Under the pieces are notes generated by a model. It saw only the letters and a program-made list of their open reading frames with translations, was not told the DNA's origin and did not search any database. The position numbers and the translations under genes were made by a program. Below, one piece after another: positions 15,473-23,147 of a DNA stretch of 43,901 nt (position 1 is the stretch's first letter; every line of letters starts with the position of its first letter). The DNA lies in NCBI GenBank assembly GCA_036278875.1, contig DASUKF010000001.1, positions 1-43,901 of the forward strand, written 5' to 3'. This DNA comes from JANWLD01 sp036278875. Lineage in GTDB: Bacteria > Patescibacteriota > Saccharimonadia > Saccharimonadales > 2-12-FULL-41-12.

Positions 15473-16783
15473 ATGAGGTTGAATGTAGTCCATCCGGGAG
15501 CCGACGAGCTCAAATATGAGATACGCGGCATAGTAAGGTTTGCCCGCAAACTTGAAAAGACCGGTCTCAAGATAACCTGGGAAAATATAGGCGACCCGGT
15601 AGCCAAGGGTGAGGAAGTGCCGCAGTGGATAAGGAAAATAATCGCCGACGAAGCCGACAAGTCCAGCGAGTCTTTCGGCTATTCGCCGACCAAAGGGCTA
15701 TTGAGCGCCCGTCAGTTTCTAGCACGTACCCGAACGACCCAGACCGGCGCTGAACTGGACCCGGAAAATATAATATTCTTCAACGGTCTGGGCGATGCCG
15801 TGACCAAGATTTATACCTGGCTTAATCCTATGGCACGTGTGCTGGGCCCCAGTCCGGCTTACCCGACACATTCTTCGCTGGAAGGCGCACACAGCCATAA
15901 ACCCATGCTGACATACAGGCTTGACCCGGATAACGGATGGCTGCCCGACCCGGCCGAAGTCCGCCGCCTGGTAAAAGAAGATCCGTCTATAGCCGGACTG
16001 CTTATAATCAATCCGGATAATCCCACAGGCACAGTTTATACCGAGGAAATCTTGAAAGAATTCGTCCGAATCGCGAAAAAGTATAAACTTTTTCTGATAG
16101 CGGACGAGATATATGCCAACCTGGCTTTTCCCGGCAGCGGGTTCGTTTCATTAGCCGGCGTAGCTAAAGATGTGCCTACTATGATAATGCAGGGTCTTTC
16201 CAAAGAAGTACCGTGGCCGGGAAGCCGCTGCGGCTGGATAGAGTTTTACAATACCAAGACCGATACCAACTTTGCCGCCTACGCGCGTTCTATAGAAGAC
16301 GCCAAGATGACCGAAGTCTGTTCAACCACGCTGCCGCAGTCGGTCTTGCCGGATATCCTGGGCAACCCCAAATATGGACCGCACTTAAAGGCACGCCGCG
16401 AAAAGTATGAGGCCCGGGCCGAAAAAGCAGTAGAGATACTGGGTCAGAGCAGAAATTTAAAAGTAGTAAAACCCAAGGGCGCATTTTATCTGACAGTTAC
16501 CTTCAGCGAACATTTCAAGCGCAGGCGGTACAAACTCAGGGCCGCCAGCATAAAGGCCCAGCTGCTACTCGAATCAGAACTAAGGAAAATAGAACCCTCG
16601 GATTTTGACAAACGTTTCTGCTACCAGCTTCTAAGCGCGACCGGAGTATGTACAGTCCCACTCTCCACCGGATTTAACAGCTATGAACCGGGTTTTCGCA
16701 TAACTTTGCTGGAAAACGACGATAAGGTGTTTGAAAATACTCTCTACACCATACTCGAAGCGGTCGAATCTGTTAAAATATAG
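15473..16783 (+). CDS. Class I/II PLP-dependent aminotransferase
   Basis: A 436-residue protein with fold-type I aminotransferase features: YSPTKGLLSARQFLA, the GDAVTKIYTW turn, INPDNPTGTVY, LIADEIYANLAF and the PLP Lys in GLSKEVPWPGSRCGW. It most resembles the alanine/aspartate aminotransferase branch, with an extended N-terminus and a basic insertion near residues 340-360 (KRRRYKLRAAS). Its position directly after ddl (six bases) suggests it supplies alanine for wall synthesis, but the substrate is not proven by sequence. No Shine-Dalgarno is seen before the ATG at 15473. Confidence 0.88.
   Translation: MRLNVVHPGADELKYEIRGIVRFARKLEKTGLKITWENIGDPVAKGEEVPQWIRKIIADEADKSSESFGYSPTKGLLSARQFLARTRTTQTGAELDPENIIFFNGLGDAVTKIYTWLNPMARVLGPSPAYPTHSSLEGAHSHKPMLTYRLDPDNGWLPDPAEVRRLVKEDPSIAGLLIINPDNPTGTVYTEEILKEFVRIAKKYKLFLIADEIYANLAFPGSGFVSLAGVAKDVPTMIMQGLSKEVPWPGSRCGWIEFYNTKTDTNFAAYARSIEDAKMTEVCSTTLPQSVLPDILGNPKYGPHLKARREKYEARAEKAVEILGQSRNLKVVKPKGAFYLTVTFSEHFKRRRYKLRAASIKAQLLLESELRKIEPSDFDKRFCYQLLSATGVCTVPLSTGFNSYEPGFRITLLENDDKVFENTLYTILEAVESVKI
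16774..16779 (+). promoter_or_regulatory. Possible -10 box before leuS
   Basis: TAAAAT at 16774-16779 lies 10 bases before the leuS ATG at 16790, inside the end of the aminotransferase gene. No Shine-Dalgarno is seen. Confidence 0.35.
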
Positions 16784-16789
16784 ACCTGA

Positions 16790-19213
16790 ATGAAGAGATA
16801 CAATCCGAAGGACATAGAGCCTAAGTGGCAGAAAGCTTGGCAAAAATCCAAGATATACCAGGCGGCTGAAGATTCAGCCAAGCCTAAACGCTATGTGCTG
16901 GAATATTTTCCGTATCCCAGCGGCGCCGCGATGCATGTCGGGCATGTGCGCAACTATACCATCGGCGATGCAATCAGCCGGTGGGGCCGCATGCGCGGGT
17001 ACAGCGTTTTGCATCCTATGGGTTGGGATGCTTTCGGGCTGCCGGCAGAGAATTATGCGATAAAGACGGGAATCAGTCCGCAGGAAACCATTAAAGAGAG
17101 TACCGCCAAGTTCAAACAGCAGCTAATGCAGATGGGCTTTGACTATGACTGGTCCCGCGAAATCAACAGCTCCAGTCCTGAATATTACAAATGGACCCAA
17201 TGGTTCTTCCTGCTTTTGTTCAAAAAGGGACTGGCGTATCGCAAGGAAAGCCTGCAGTGGTGGTGTCCGGTGGACAAGACCGTGCTGGCTAACGAGCAGG
17301 TAGAGAACGGCGTTTGCTGGCGGTGCGGTTCAGAGGTGGAGAAAAAGGCTCTGCCGCAATGGTTCTTCAAGATTACCGATTACGCGGACCGTCTGCTTGA
17401 AGATCTGGAAGATTTGGATTGGAGTGAATCCATCAAGTCTATGCAGAGGAACTGGATAGGCCGTTCAAGCGGTGCCGAAATAGAGTTTAAGATTGACGGG
17501 GCGTCGGAAAAGGTCAATGTTTTTACCACCCGGCATGACACCCAGTACGGCGTAACATTTCTGGTTCTGGCTCCGGAACATCCGCTCGTCAGTAGAATAA
17601 CCACTAAAGAGCAGAAAAATCTTGTTGCAAATTATTTGCAACAAGCCCAGGGCAAAAGCGATATAGAGAGGCAGGAAGATAAAGAAAAAACAGGTGTATT
17701 TACCGGAGCTTATGCCATAAATCCGGCAAACAAAGAGAAAATACCTGTCTGGATAGCCGACTATGTCCTTTGGGGCTACGGCACCGGCGCGGTCATGGGC
17801 GTTCCGGCGCATGACGAGCGCGACCATGAGTTTGCCGAAAAGTATGAGCTGCCTATAAGAAAAGTTTTAGAAACTGACGATGAAACCGATTTTCATTCCG
17901 AAGGAAAAGTTATAAATTCCGATAAATATAACGGAATGCGCTCGGAAGCCATGCGCGAAAAAATACTGGCCGATTTTGTAAAAGCCGGCTCAGCCGAGGA
18001 GAAGATTAATTACAAAATCCGCGACTGGCTCATCAGTCGTCAGCGCTACTGGGGCGCGCCGATTCCGATAATACATTGCCCCAAGGACGGTCCAATGCCG
18101 GTTCCGGAAAAAGATTTGCCCGTGGTTTTACCGGAAATGAAGTCATACGAACCCAGCGGCGACGGACGCAGCCCTCTGGCGCGTGTGGAAAGCTTCGTAA
18201 AGACAAAATGTCCGAAATGCGGCATTGAAGCCGAGAGGGAAACGGATACAATGGACGGTTTTGCCTGTTCCAGCTGGTACTTCCTGCGTTTTGCCGACCC
18301 GCATAATGACAAGGAAGCTTTTGATAAGAAAAAGGCCGAATTCTGGCTGCCGGTCAATGATTATATCGGCGGCGCGGAACATGCCGTGATGCATCTGCTT
18401 TATGCGCGCTTCTGGACCAAAGTCATGTATGACGAAGGCATGATAAGTTTCAAGGAACCCTTCACTTCACTGCGCAATCAGGGAATGATACTGGCGCCGG
18501 ACGGACAGAAAATGAGCAAGAGCAAAGGCAACACCATAGAACCGGACGGGCTAATAGAGCAGGGCTACGGCGCCGACTCTATACGTATCATGGAGCTGTT
18601 CATCGGGCCGTGGAACCAGGCGGCCAGCTGGAGCGTCGAAGGTATCGGCGGCTGCTACAGGTTCCTGCATAGAGTCTGGACTCTTACCCAGGAGTACATT
18701 GATGCAGAGAAAAAGAACGGCTCTTCAAACGACGAAATTATAAAGGCAATGCATCGGGCCATACATAAAGTTTCCGATGATTTGGAAAATATGAGCTTCA
18801 ATACGGCCATAGCCGCCCTGATGGAAACCACCAACGAGCTTTATAAGATAAAAGCCGAGGATAACTTTAGAGCTAAAGACTGGGGTTTTGCAGTCAGGAC
18901 ACTGGTCCAGTTGCTGGCGCCTTTCGCGCCGCATATATCCGAGGAGCTCTGGCATCAGCTGGGGATGAAAGAATCCGTACATATCAGCGAATGGCCGGTC
19001 CACGAAGAGAAGTATTTGAAGTCAGACAAAATTACCATAGTAATACAGGTCAATGGCAAGGTCCGGGCCAACATAACTATGGCGAGCGACGCTTCGGAGG
19101 AAGAGATAATGGAATCGGCAAAAGCCGATAAGAAAGTTCAGGAACACATAAATAAGAAAAAGGTACGCAAAACTATTTACGTACCCGGGAAGTTAGTTAA
19201 CTTCGTCGTCTGA
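16790..19213 (+). CDS. leuS: Leucyl-tRNA synthetase
   Basis: An 807-residue class Ia synthetase. The HIGH motif is HVGH at 49-52 in PYPSGAAMHVGHVRNY; the KMSKS motif is at 574-578. Between them are the zinc-binding-like WWCPVDKTVLANEQV and CWRCG segments, the CP1 editing domain (VFTTRHDTQYGVTFLVLAPE, GTGAVMGVPAHDERD) and the SSWYFLRFADP leucine-specific region. The C-terminus has the anticodon-binding helical bundle and a terminal domain (ITIVIQVNGKVRANI). It charges tRNA-Leu, one of which (UAA) is encoded at 4514. Length is slightly below that of typical bacterial LeuRS but complete. Confidence 0.97.
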   Translation: MKRYNPKDIEPKWQKAWQKSKIYQAAEDSAKPKRYVLEYFPYPSGAAMHVGHVRNYTIGDAISRWGRMRGYSVLHPMGWDAFGLPAENYAIKTGISPQETIKESTAKFKQQLMQMGFDYDWSREINSSSPEYYKWTQWFFLLLFKKGLAYRKESLQWWCPVDKTVLANEQVENGVCWRCGSEVEKKALPQWFFKITDYADRLLEDLEDLDWSESIKSMQRNWIGRSSGAEIEFKIDGASEKVNVFTTRHDTQYGVTFLVLAPEHPLVSRITTKEQKNLVANYLQQAQGKSDIERQEDKEKTGVFTGAYAINPANKEKIPVWIADYVLWGYGTGAVMGVPAHDERDHEFAEKYELPIRKVLETDDETDFHSEGKVINSDKYNGMRSEAMREKILADFVKAGSAEEKINYKIRDWLISRQRYWGAPIPIIHCPKDGPMPVPEKDLPVVLPEMKSYEPSGDGRSPLARVESFVKTKCPKCGIEAERETDTMDGFACSSWYFLRFADPHNDKEAFDKKKAEFWLPVNDYIGGAEHAVMHLLYARFWTKVMYDEGMISFKEPFTSLRNQGMILAPDGQKMSKSKGNTIEPDGLIEQGYGADSIRIMELFIGPWNQAASWSVEGIGGCYRFLHRVWTLTQEYIDAEKKNGSSNDEIIKAMHRAIHKVSDDLENMSFNTAIAALMETTNELYKIKAEDNFRAKDWGFAVRTLVQLLAPFAPHISEELWHQLGMKESVHISEWPVHEEKYLKSDKITIVIQVNGKVRANITMASDASEEEIMESAKADKKVQEHINKKKVRKTIYVPGKLVNFVV

Positions 19214-19585
19214 TTACTTAGGCATTCTAAGCTGGATCGGAGGAGTATCCATTGGTTCAGGACCCGGTTGGACGGGGGCTGTGTCGCCTCGTTTCATCCT
19301 TTCGCCGGCACCGGCGATTAACGCACCCATATTGGCGTCAGGGTCTTCAAAGAAACGTCTTGCCGTTCTATCCAATATACCATCATCACCCATAGCCCTT
19401 TGGTCTCCCCAGTTTCCTACTGCATCCAGGACACGGCCATCACTGGCAGGGCCGGTGCCCTCTTCCCAGTGCCTTTCTTCTTCACTCTCGCGACGGGCTA
19501 AACGATAAGCCCTTGCTTCGGCTATACGCTCTTCTTTCTGTTCAGGGGATAGTTCGAATGGTTGTACTTTGAATGTTCGTGTCAT
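19214..19585 (-). CDS. Small charged hypothetical protein, convergent with leuS
   Basis: A 123-residue frame with no recognised family. The N-terminal third is a highly charged helix (LSPEQKEERIAEARAYRLAR then RESEEERHWEEG); the rest is Gly/Pro/Asp-rich with a likely disordered tail (DTAPVQPGPEPMDTPPIQL). Its stop touches the leuS stop, with no gap between the two convergent genes. A near-consensus promoter reads into it and places transcription start at the ATG, which is the main reason to accept the gene. Confidence 0.65.
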   Translation of the reverse strand: MTRTFKVQPFELSPEQKEERIAEARAYRLARRESEEERHWEEGTGPASDGRVLDAVGNWGDQRAMGDDGILDRTARRFFEDPDANMGALIAGAGERMKRGDTAPVQPGPEPMDTPPIQLRMPK

Positions 19586-19591
19586 GTACCT

Positions 19592-19620
19592 ACAATAGCA
19601 CTTATGGTAAAAAAAGTCAA
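19592..19620 (-). promoter_or_regulatory. Promoter of the convergent small gene
   Basis: On the minus strand TTGACT (19615-19620), a 17-base spacer and TATTGT (19592-19597) lie 6 bases before the ATG at 19585. A leaderless mRNA is predicted. Confidence 0.7.
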
Positions 19621-19653
19621 TAGTCCGCTTATAACTTACCCCTGTAAAAATAG

Positions 19654-19682
19654 TTGAAAAAAATATTACACTGTGCTAGGAT
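19654..19682 (+). promoter_or_regulatory. Promoter of rpmF
   Basis: TTGAAA at 19654-19659, a 17-base spacer and TAGGAT at 19677-19682. The leader of about 60 bases contains the inverted repeat GGGCG...CGCCC around 19717-19734, which could fold over a GCGATATCGC core and regulate the ribosomal protein gene. The ribosome binding site is AAGGGG just before the ATG. Confidence 0.65.
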
Positions 19683-19749
19683 AGCCCTAACGATTAATTA
19701 ATTTACTCTGGTGCAGGGCGATATCGCGCGCCCGTAAGGAAAGGGGAAA

Positions 19750-19905
19750 ATGGGAAAACCAAAGAAGCGCACTACTCATCGTCGAACAGGTAGCAGGCGC
19801 AGCCATCTGGTCCTGAAACTGGCTCGCAAGGTCAACGCCAAAAGCCCGGTCAAGGTGTTCACGACCAAGCGTGAATCCGGCAAAAAGCCGGCATTAGACA
19901 AATAA
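19750..19905 (+). CDS. rpmF: 50S ribosomal protein L32
   Basis: A 51-residue basic protein. The N-terminus GKPKKRTTHRRTGSRRSHL closely fits the L32 N-terminal arm (PKKRT..R.....RRSH), which threads into the 50S subunit near the exit of domain V. The C-terminal half (VFTTKRESGKKPALDK) lacks the CxxC pairs of zinc-type L32, so this is a Cys-free form. It has its own promoter, a short structured leader and a purine-rich ribosome binding site. It precedes nusB and rnc, a neighbourhood typical of translation genes. Confidence 0.82.
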   Translation: MGKPKKRTTHRRTGSRRSHLVLKLARKVNAKSPVKVFTTKRESGKKPALDK

Positions 19906-19938
19906 TTACTCGTAAGATTACCTCTGCGCAAAATACGT

Positions 19939-19944
19939 TATAAT
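19939..19944 (+). promoter_or_regulatory. -10 box before nusB
   Basis: TATAAT at 19939-19944. The expected transcription start (about 19951) coincides with AGGAG (19951-19955), which lies 15 bases before the ATG, too far for a normal Shine-Dalgarno. Confidence 0.5.
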
Positions 19945-19970
19945 ATCTGCAGGAGTAATAGTTTAACAAC

Positions 19971-20453
19971 ATGAGTGCCAATCGCCACCTGGGTCGCATT
20001 ATCGCTCTGCAGTCCCTGTACGAACTGGAGTTCCGCAAGGAATGCAAAGATGATAAGGTCGAGCTGGACGATATACTGAAGCGCAATATCGACCGATATA
20101 AGAACGCGCTCGATGACAAGGACTTCATCATAAAGCTGGTGAAGGGGGTAGAGAAGAACTGCCCCAAGCTGGACGAGCGTCTCCAGCCTATTGCTCCGGA
20201 GTGGCCGCTTAGCCAGATAGCAAAGATAGATCTCTGCATCTTAAGGATAGGCGCCTATGAGCTGGAAAACCATAAGGATATACCGCCCAAAGTGGCCATA
20301 AACGAGGCCGTTGAATTGGCCAAATCCTTCGGAGGCGAGAATTCGTCCAAATTTATCAACGGAGTCTTAGGTACTCTATATAAACAGTCGGAAAATAAGA
20401 CCGAAAAGAAAGCCAAGAGCACTAAAAAGACTCCGAAAAAATCCAAGAAATAA
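19971..20453 (+). CDS. nusB: Transcription antitermination factor NusB
   Basis: A 160-residue all-helical protein. It has the NusB pattern: an N-terminal R....ALQSLYELEF helix with an inserted charged loop, then FIIKLVKGVEKNC, the ISQ-like SQIAKIDLCILRIGAYEL helix, and PPKVAINEAVELAKSFGGEN with SSKFINGVLGTL. NusB binds boxA RNA with NusE (S10) in rRNA antitermination. A Lys-rich tail of about 18 residues (KKAKSTKKTPKKSKK) extends it beyond the usual length. An in-frame stop upstream fixes ATG 19971 as the start. Confidence 0.95.
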   Translation: MSANRHLGRIIALQSLYELEFRKECKDDKVELDDILKRNIDRYKNALDDKDFIIKLVKGVEKNCPKLDERLQPIAPEWPLSQIAKIDLCILRIGAYELENHKDIPPKVAINEAVELAKSFGGENSSKFINGVLGTLYKQSENKTEKKAKSTKKTPKKSKK

Positions 20454-20477
20454 GATTTAAGGAACACTTTTACAAGT

Positions 20478-20990
20478 ATGAAGAAACCTAATATGAAAAA
20501 GCCCAAGCCGATAGAAGGGATAAGGAAATTTATACCCCGGCGCAAGCCTGCCATCAATGAAGTTGTCCGCGAACCTACCAGCGGCGGCATGGTCTTTAGG
20601 CGCAATAGGAAGAACGAAGTAGAGATACTTCTTATTCAGGACGCTAAGAACCGATGGACTATCCCCAAAGGCCATATAGAAGAAGGCGAGTCCGCCAAAG
20701 AAACTGCGGAAAGGGAAATTCGCGAAGAAACGGGCCTTCAGGAGATGAAGGTTCTGAACTGGCTGGGCAAGATAAACTTCCGCTACCGTCGTGCTACCAG
20801 CCTTGTGCTGATGACTACAGAGATATTCCTGGTTCAGGCCAGGGGCAATACCAACGATTTGAAGCCTGAGGACTGGATGAATGGTATCGGCTGGTTCAAA
20901 GCGAACGAGGCTTTGGACAAGATAGAATACGAAGACATAGGCAAGCTGTTGCTTATAGGACTCAAGAAAATAAGACATGCCGGACTCTGA
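20478..20990 (+). CDS. Nudix hydrolase
   Basis: A 170-residue protein with a perfect Nudix box, GHIEEGESAKETAEREIREE followed by TG, at about 74-95, preceded by the strand EILLIQDAKNRWTIPKG. The first 30 residues are basic (MKKPNMKKPKPIEGIRKFIPRR) and may bind nucleic acid. Nudix enzymes cleave nucleoside diphosphate linkages; substrate unknown. It overlaps the start of rnc by 14 bases, a link that suggests RNA-related housekeeping, but this is inference. Confidence 0.93.
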   Translation: MKKPNMKKPKPIEGIRKFIPRRKPAINEVVREPTSGGMVFRRNRKNEVEILLIQDAKNRWTIPKGHIEEGESAKETAEREIREETGLQEMKVLNWLGKINFRYRRATSLVLMTTEIFLVQARGNTNDLKPEDWMNGIGWFKANEALDKIEYEDIGKLLLIGLKKIRHAGL

Positions 20991-21735
20991 TTTAAAATTT
21001 TTAGACAAGAACACTGTTAATAAATACCGTGAATTCGCCCGGAATGTGCTGGGCGTAGAATTCAGCGACATAGCACTCCTGATAACCGCTTTTACCCACA
21101 GATCATATGTGAACGAACACAAGAAGACCGCCAAGGAACACAATGAACGTCTGGAATTTTTGGGCGATGCGGTGCTGGAATTGGCTGTTACCGAATATCT
21201 ATACAACGAATTTCCCGATCCGGAAGGCATACTGACCAATTGGCGAAGCGCTCTGGTCCGTACGGAAAGCATCGGTGCGGCGGCGGAACTAAGCGGATTC
21301 GAGCCTTATCTGCGTCTGAGCAAAGGGGAAAAACGCGGTACCGACAGGGCAAGAGCCCAGATAATGGCCAACTGCTACGAAGCCGTGGTAGGTGCTCTTT
21401 ATTTGGACCAGGGCTATGAACCATCCCGAAAATTCATTGACAAGACCATATTGTCTACCCTGCCTAAGATACTGGCTACCGGTTCATGGATGGATCCGAA
21501 AAGCCACCTGCAGGAAACCGCGCAGAGCAGGGAAGGCTCCACGCCGGTCTACAGAGTACTGGAAGAGGAAGGTCCGGACCATGAAAAAACATTTACTATA
21601 GGGGTATTCGTTTCCGGCAAACTGCGTGGCAAAGGCACCGGTCATAGTAAACAGGAAGGCCAGCAGAAAGCTGCTGCCGAGGCCCTGAAATATTTCAAGA
21701 ATCTTCCTCCGGGGAAGCGGCTCAGGAACAAATAA
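20977..21735 (+). CDS. rnc: Ribonuclease III
   Basis: A 252-residue protein with the RNase III signature ERLEFLGDAVLELAV at about 50-64, the second acidic site in NCYEAVVGALYLDQGY and a C-terminal double-stranded RNA-binding domain ending in HSKQEGQQKAAAEALKYF. It cleaves double-stranded RNA in rRNA maturation and small-RNA turnover. It overlaps the Nudix gene by 14 bases. Length and domain order are normal. Confidence 0.96.
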   Translation: MPDSDLKFLDKNTVNKYREFARNVLGVEFSDIALLITAFTHRSYVNEHKKTAKEHNERLEFLGDAVLELAVTEYLYNEFPDPEGILTNWRSALVRTESIGAAAELSGFEPYLRLSKGEKRGTDRARAQIMANCYEAVVGALYLDQGYEPSRKFIDKTILSTLPKILATGSWMDPKSHLQETAQSREGSTPVYRVLEEEGPDHEKTFTIGVFVSGKLRGKGTGHSKQEGQQKAAAEALKYFKNLPPGKRLRNK

Positions 21736-21747
21736 GGTTCACCCCTG

Positions 21748-21776
21748 TTGACATCTAAGGCTTTTATCTGTAGAAT
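21748..21776 (+). promoter_or_regulatory. Strong promoter and structured leader of rpsP
   Basis: TTGACA at 21748-21753, a 17-base spacer and TAGAAT at 21771-21776. The leader of about 58 bases contains the hairpin TGTCTGA-AG-TCAGACA (21803-21818), directly followed by GGAGTAAGAGTTTAA. The GGAG lies about 18 bases before the ATG. Confidence 0.75.
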
Positions 21777-21840
21777 ACGTTGGATATTCTTTGTTATTTT
21801 AATGTCTGAAGTCAGACAGGAGTAAGAGTTTAATCTGTAA

Positions 21841-22389
21841 ATGCTAAGCATACGTATGCAAAGATTGGGCCGAAAAGGACATCCCGTTTACCGGGTAGTC
21901 GTCCAGGATAGCCGACAATCACCTACCAGCGGCAAATATGTCGCCCTTCTTGGTAGTTATGACCCTCACACTAAGAAAGCCAGCCTGGACAAGGAAAAAA
22001 CCGGACATTTCTTAAAAAATGGTGCCCAGCCGTCCGAACGCGTAGTCAAATTGCTGTTAGCAGAGAAGATATCCTTGCCGAAATGGGTCAAAAAACCTGC
22101 TAAGCAAAACAGAGAAATCCGCAACCCGGAAAAGCTGCGCAGAAACCGTCCGGCCGAAGAAGCACCTGCGGCGGAAGCTCCTGCCGAAGAACCTGCACCC
22201 GATGCCGCCCAAACAGAAGGTGAAGCCGCTCCGGAACCTGAACAGTCCGCCGAATCACAGACTACAGAAGAGAATGCAGCGGAGGCTGAGCCTCAGCAGA
22301 CTGAACCGGCAAGCGAAGAAACTGAAGAAAAGCCGGCGGAAGCAGCAGACGAAGCCAAAACCGAAACCAAATCGATCGAACAGTCTTAA
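21841..22389 (+). CDS. rpsP: 30S ribosomal protein S16 with long acidic tail
   Basis: A 182-residue protein. Residues 1-85 are S16: MLSIRMQRLGRKGHPVYRVV, VQDSRQSPTSGKYVALLGSY, and KNGAQPSERVVKLLL. The remaining half is a low-complexity Ala/Glu/Pro tail (APAAEAPAEEPAPDAAQ and similar) that should be disordered; typical S16 is 80-100 residues long. A stop codon directly before the ATG fixes the start. S16 is an early-assembling 30S protein. The neighbourhood rpsP-KH-trmD is the classic order, but rimM and rplS are not here. Confidence 0.95.
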   Translation: MLSIRMQRLGRKGHPVYRVVVQDSRQSPTSGKYVALLGSYDPHTKKASLDKEKTGHFLKNGAQPSERVVKLLLAEKISLPKWVKKPAKQNREIRNPEKLRRNRPAEEAPAAEAPAEEPAPDAAQTEGEAAPEPEQSAESQTTEENAAEAEPQQTEPASEETEEKPAEAADEAKTETKSIEQS

Positions 22390-22395
22390 AGCATC

Positions 22396-22425
22396 TTGGC
22401 CTAGGCATGACAGTTTTGCTATACT
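22396..22425 (+). promoter_or_regulatory. Promoter of the KH protein gene
   Basis: TTGGCC at 22396-22401, an 18-base spacer and TATACT at 22420-22425. AAGGAGGA precedes the GTG at 22461. A leadered, Shine-Dalgarno type start. Confidence 0.5.
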
Positions 22426-22460
22426 AGCGGAGTCGGAATTACTAAATAAGGAGGAAACCT

Positions 22461-22946
22461 GTGAGTATCGACCAGCAATTCGTTGAATTTGTAGTAAAAT
22501 CTTTAGTCAGCAAGCCTGACGAAGTCCAGGTAAAGAGGACTATAGACGAAAAGGGCGTACTGCTTGAACTTACCGTAGATCCGGAAGATTTGGGTAGGGT
22601 AATCGGCAAGCGGGGTGCTACCGCACAAAGTATCAGGACGCTGCTGCGCGCACTAGGTACCAAGAATGACGCCCGTTACAATCTGAAAATCGTAGACAAC
22701 GGTCCGGGCAAAGCCGGCAAAAGCGAAGAAAAGAAGAGCGAAGGCCTTTGGGGCGAAGATTCTGGTGCTGATTCATCTGATCCAGGCCCTGATAATGAGG
22801 CCGAAGAAGCTATAGCAGAAACCGCTTCAAACATTGAAGATGAAGGTAATACGGACGGCGATGACGAACAGGATGAAGCTGAGGAAAATGATTCTTTCTC
22901 AAGGACGCGCAAAGAGCTTGCCGACCTCGACGACCTCGATGTGTAA
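22461..22946 (+). CDS. KH-domain RNA-binding protein (KhpA/YlqC-like) with acidic tail
   Basis: A 161-residue protein starting at GTG behind a good AAGGAGG site. Residues 1-78 are the single type II KH domain, with GKRG at 49-52 inside RVIGKRGATAQSIRTLLRA, as in KhpA, which binds RNA with KhpB and affects cell elongation in Firmicutes. The remaining half is an acidic, Ser/Asp/Glu-rich disordered tail (EEAIAETASNIEDEGNTDGD). Usual family length is about 75-80 residues. It sits between rpsP and trmD as in many bacteria. Confidence 0.92.
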   Translation: MSIDQQFVEFVVKSLVSKPDEVQVKRTIDEKGVLLELTVDPEDLGRVIGKRGATAQSIRTLLRALGTKNDARYNLKIVDNGPGKAGKSEEKKSEGLWGEDSGADSSDPGPDNEAEEAIAETASNIEDEGNTDGDDEQDEAEENDSFSRTRKELADLDDLDV

Positions 22947-22952
22947 AACTGC

Positions 22953-22981
22953 TTGTACAGATATAAAAATTTGCGTATAAT
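22953..22981 (+). promoter_or_regulatory. Strong promoter of an intergenic RNA
   Basis: TTGTAC at 22953-22958, a 17-base spacer and TATAAT at 22976-22981. No open frame starts behind it within about 160 bases; it drives the structured segment described next. Confidence 0.75.
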
Positions 22982-22987
22982 TTGTTT

Positions 22988-23094
22988 AGTCCAACGACTA
23001 AAACAATTCAAAAAAAGCTCGTTGCGAGCAATTCGAAAACGAATTGGAGCTTTATGTGGTAATGTAACCCCGGCTTTCGGGGTTATTTTATTTT
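22988..23094 (+). ncRNA. Candidate small RNA between the KH gene and trmD
   Basis: A transcript from the promoter at 22953-22981 would start near 22988 and end at a good terminator at 23065-23094, about 105 bases. Inside are GCTCG-TTG-CGAGC (23017-23029) and AATTCG-AAAA-CGAATT (23030-23045). AAAGCTC (23014-23020) can instead pair with GAGCTTT (23047-23053), which excludes the first hairpin. A TTTAGT/ACTAAA pair (22985-23002) overlaps the expected start. No ribosome binding site or frame is seen. It could be a stand-alone small RNA or a terminated trmD leader. Confidence 0.6.
23065..23094 (+). terminator. Rho-independent terminator
   Basis: TAACCCCG (23065-23072), loop GCTTT, CGGGGTTA (23078-23085), followed by TTTTATTTT. 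Stem of 8 bp with a good T tract. Confidence 0.88.
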
Positions 23095-23134
23095 CAGATA
23101 ACCGGTCTCAAATGCGCAGGATCTGAGATTGTGG

Positions 23135-23140
23135 GATAAT
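23135..23140 (+). promoter_or_regulatory. Possible -10 box of trmD
   Basis: GATAAT at 23135-23140, 7 bases before the ATG at 23148, without a Shine-Dalgarno. It would let trmD be expressed despite the terminator upstream. Confidence 0.4.
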
Positions 23141-23147
23141 AGTGTAA

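Noticed and set aside
13586..15493. Several long minus-strand frames across the MurF-like and ddl genes
   Set aside because: They are antisense to well-supported enzymes and have no start signals or motifs.
17611..17646. Short inverted word TTGTTGCAA/TTGCAACAA inside leuS
   Set aside because: It falls within a conserved coding region and is explained by codons for Leu, Val, Ala, Asn, Tyr and Gln; no regulatory role is suggested.
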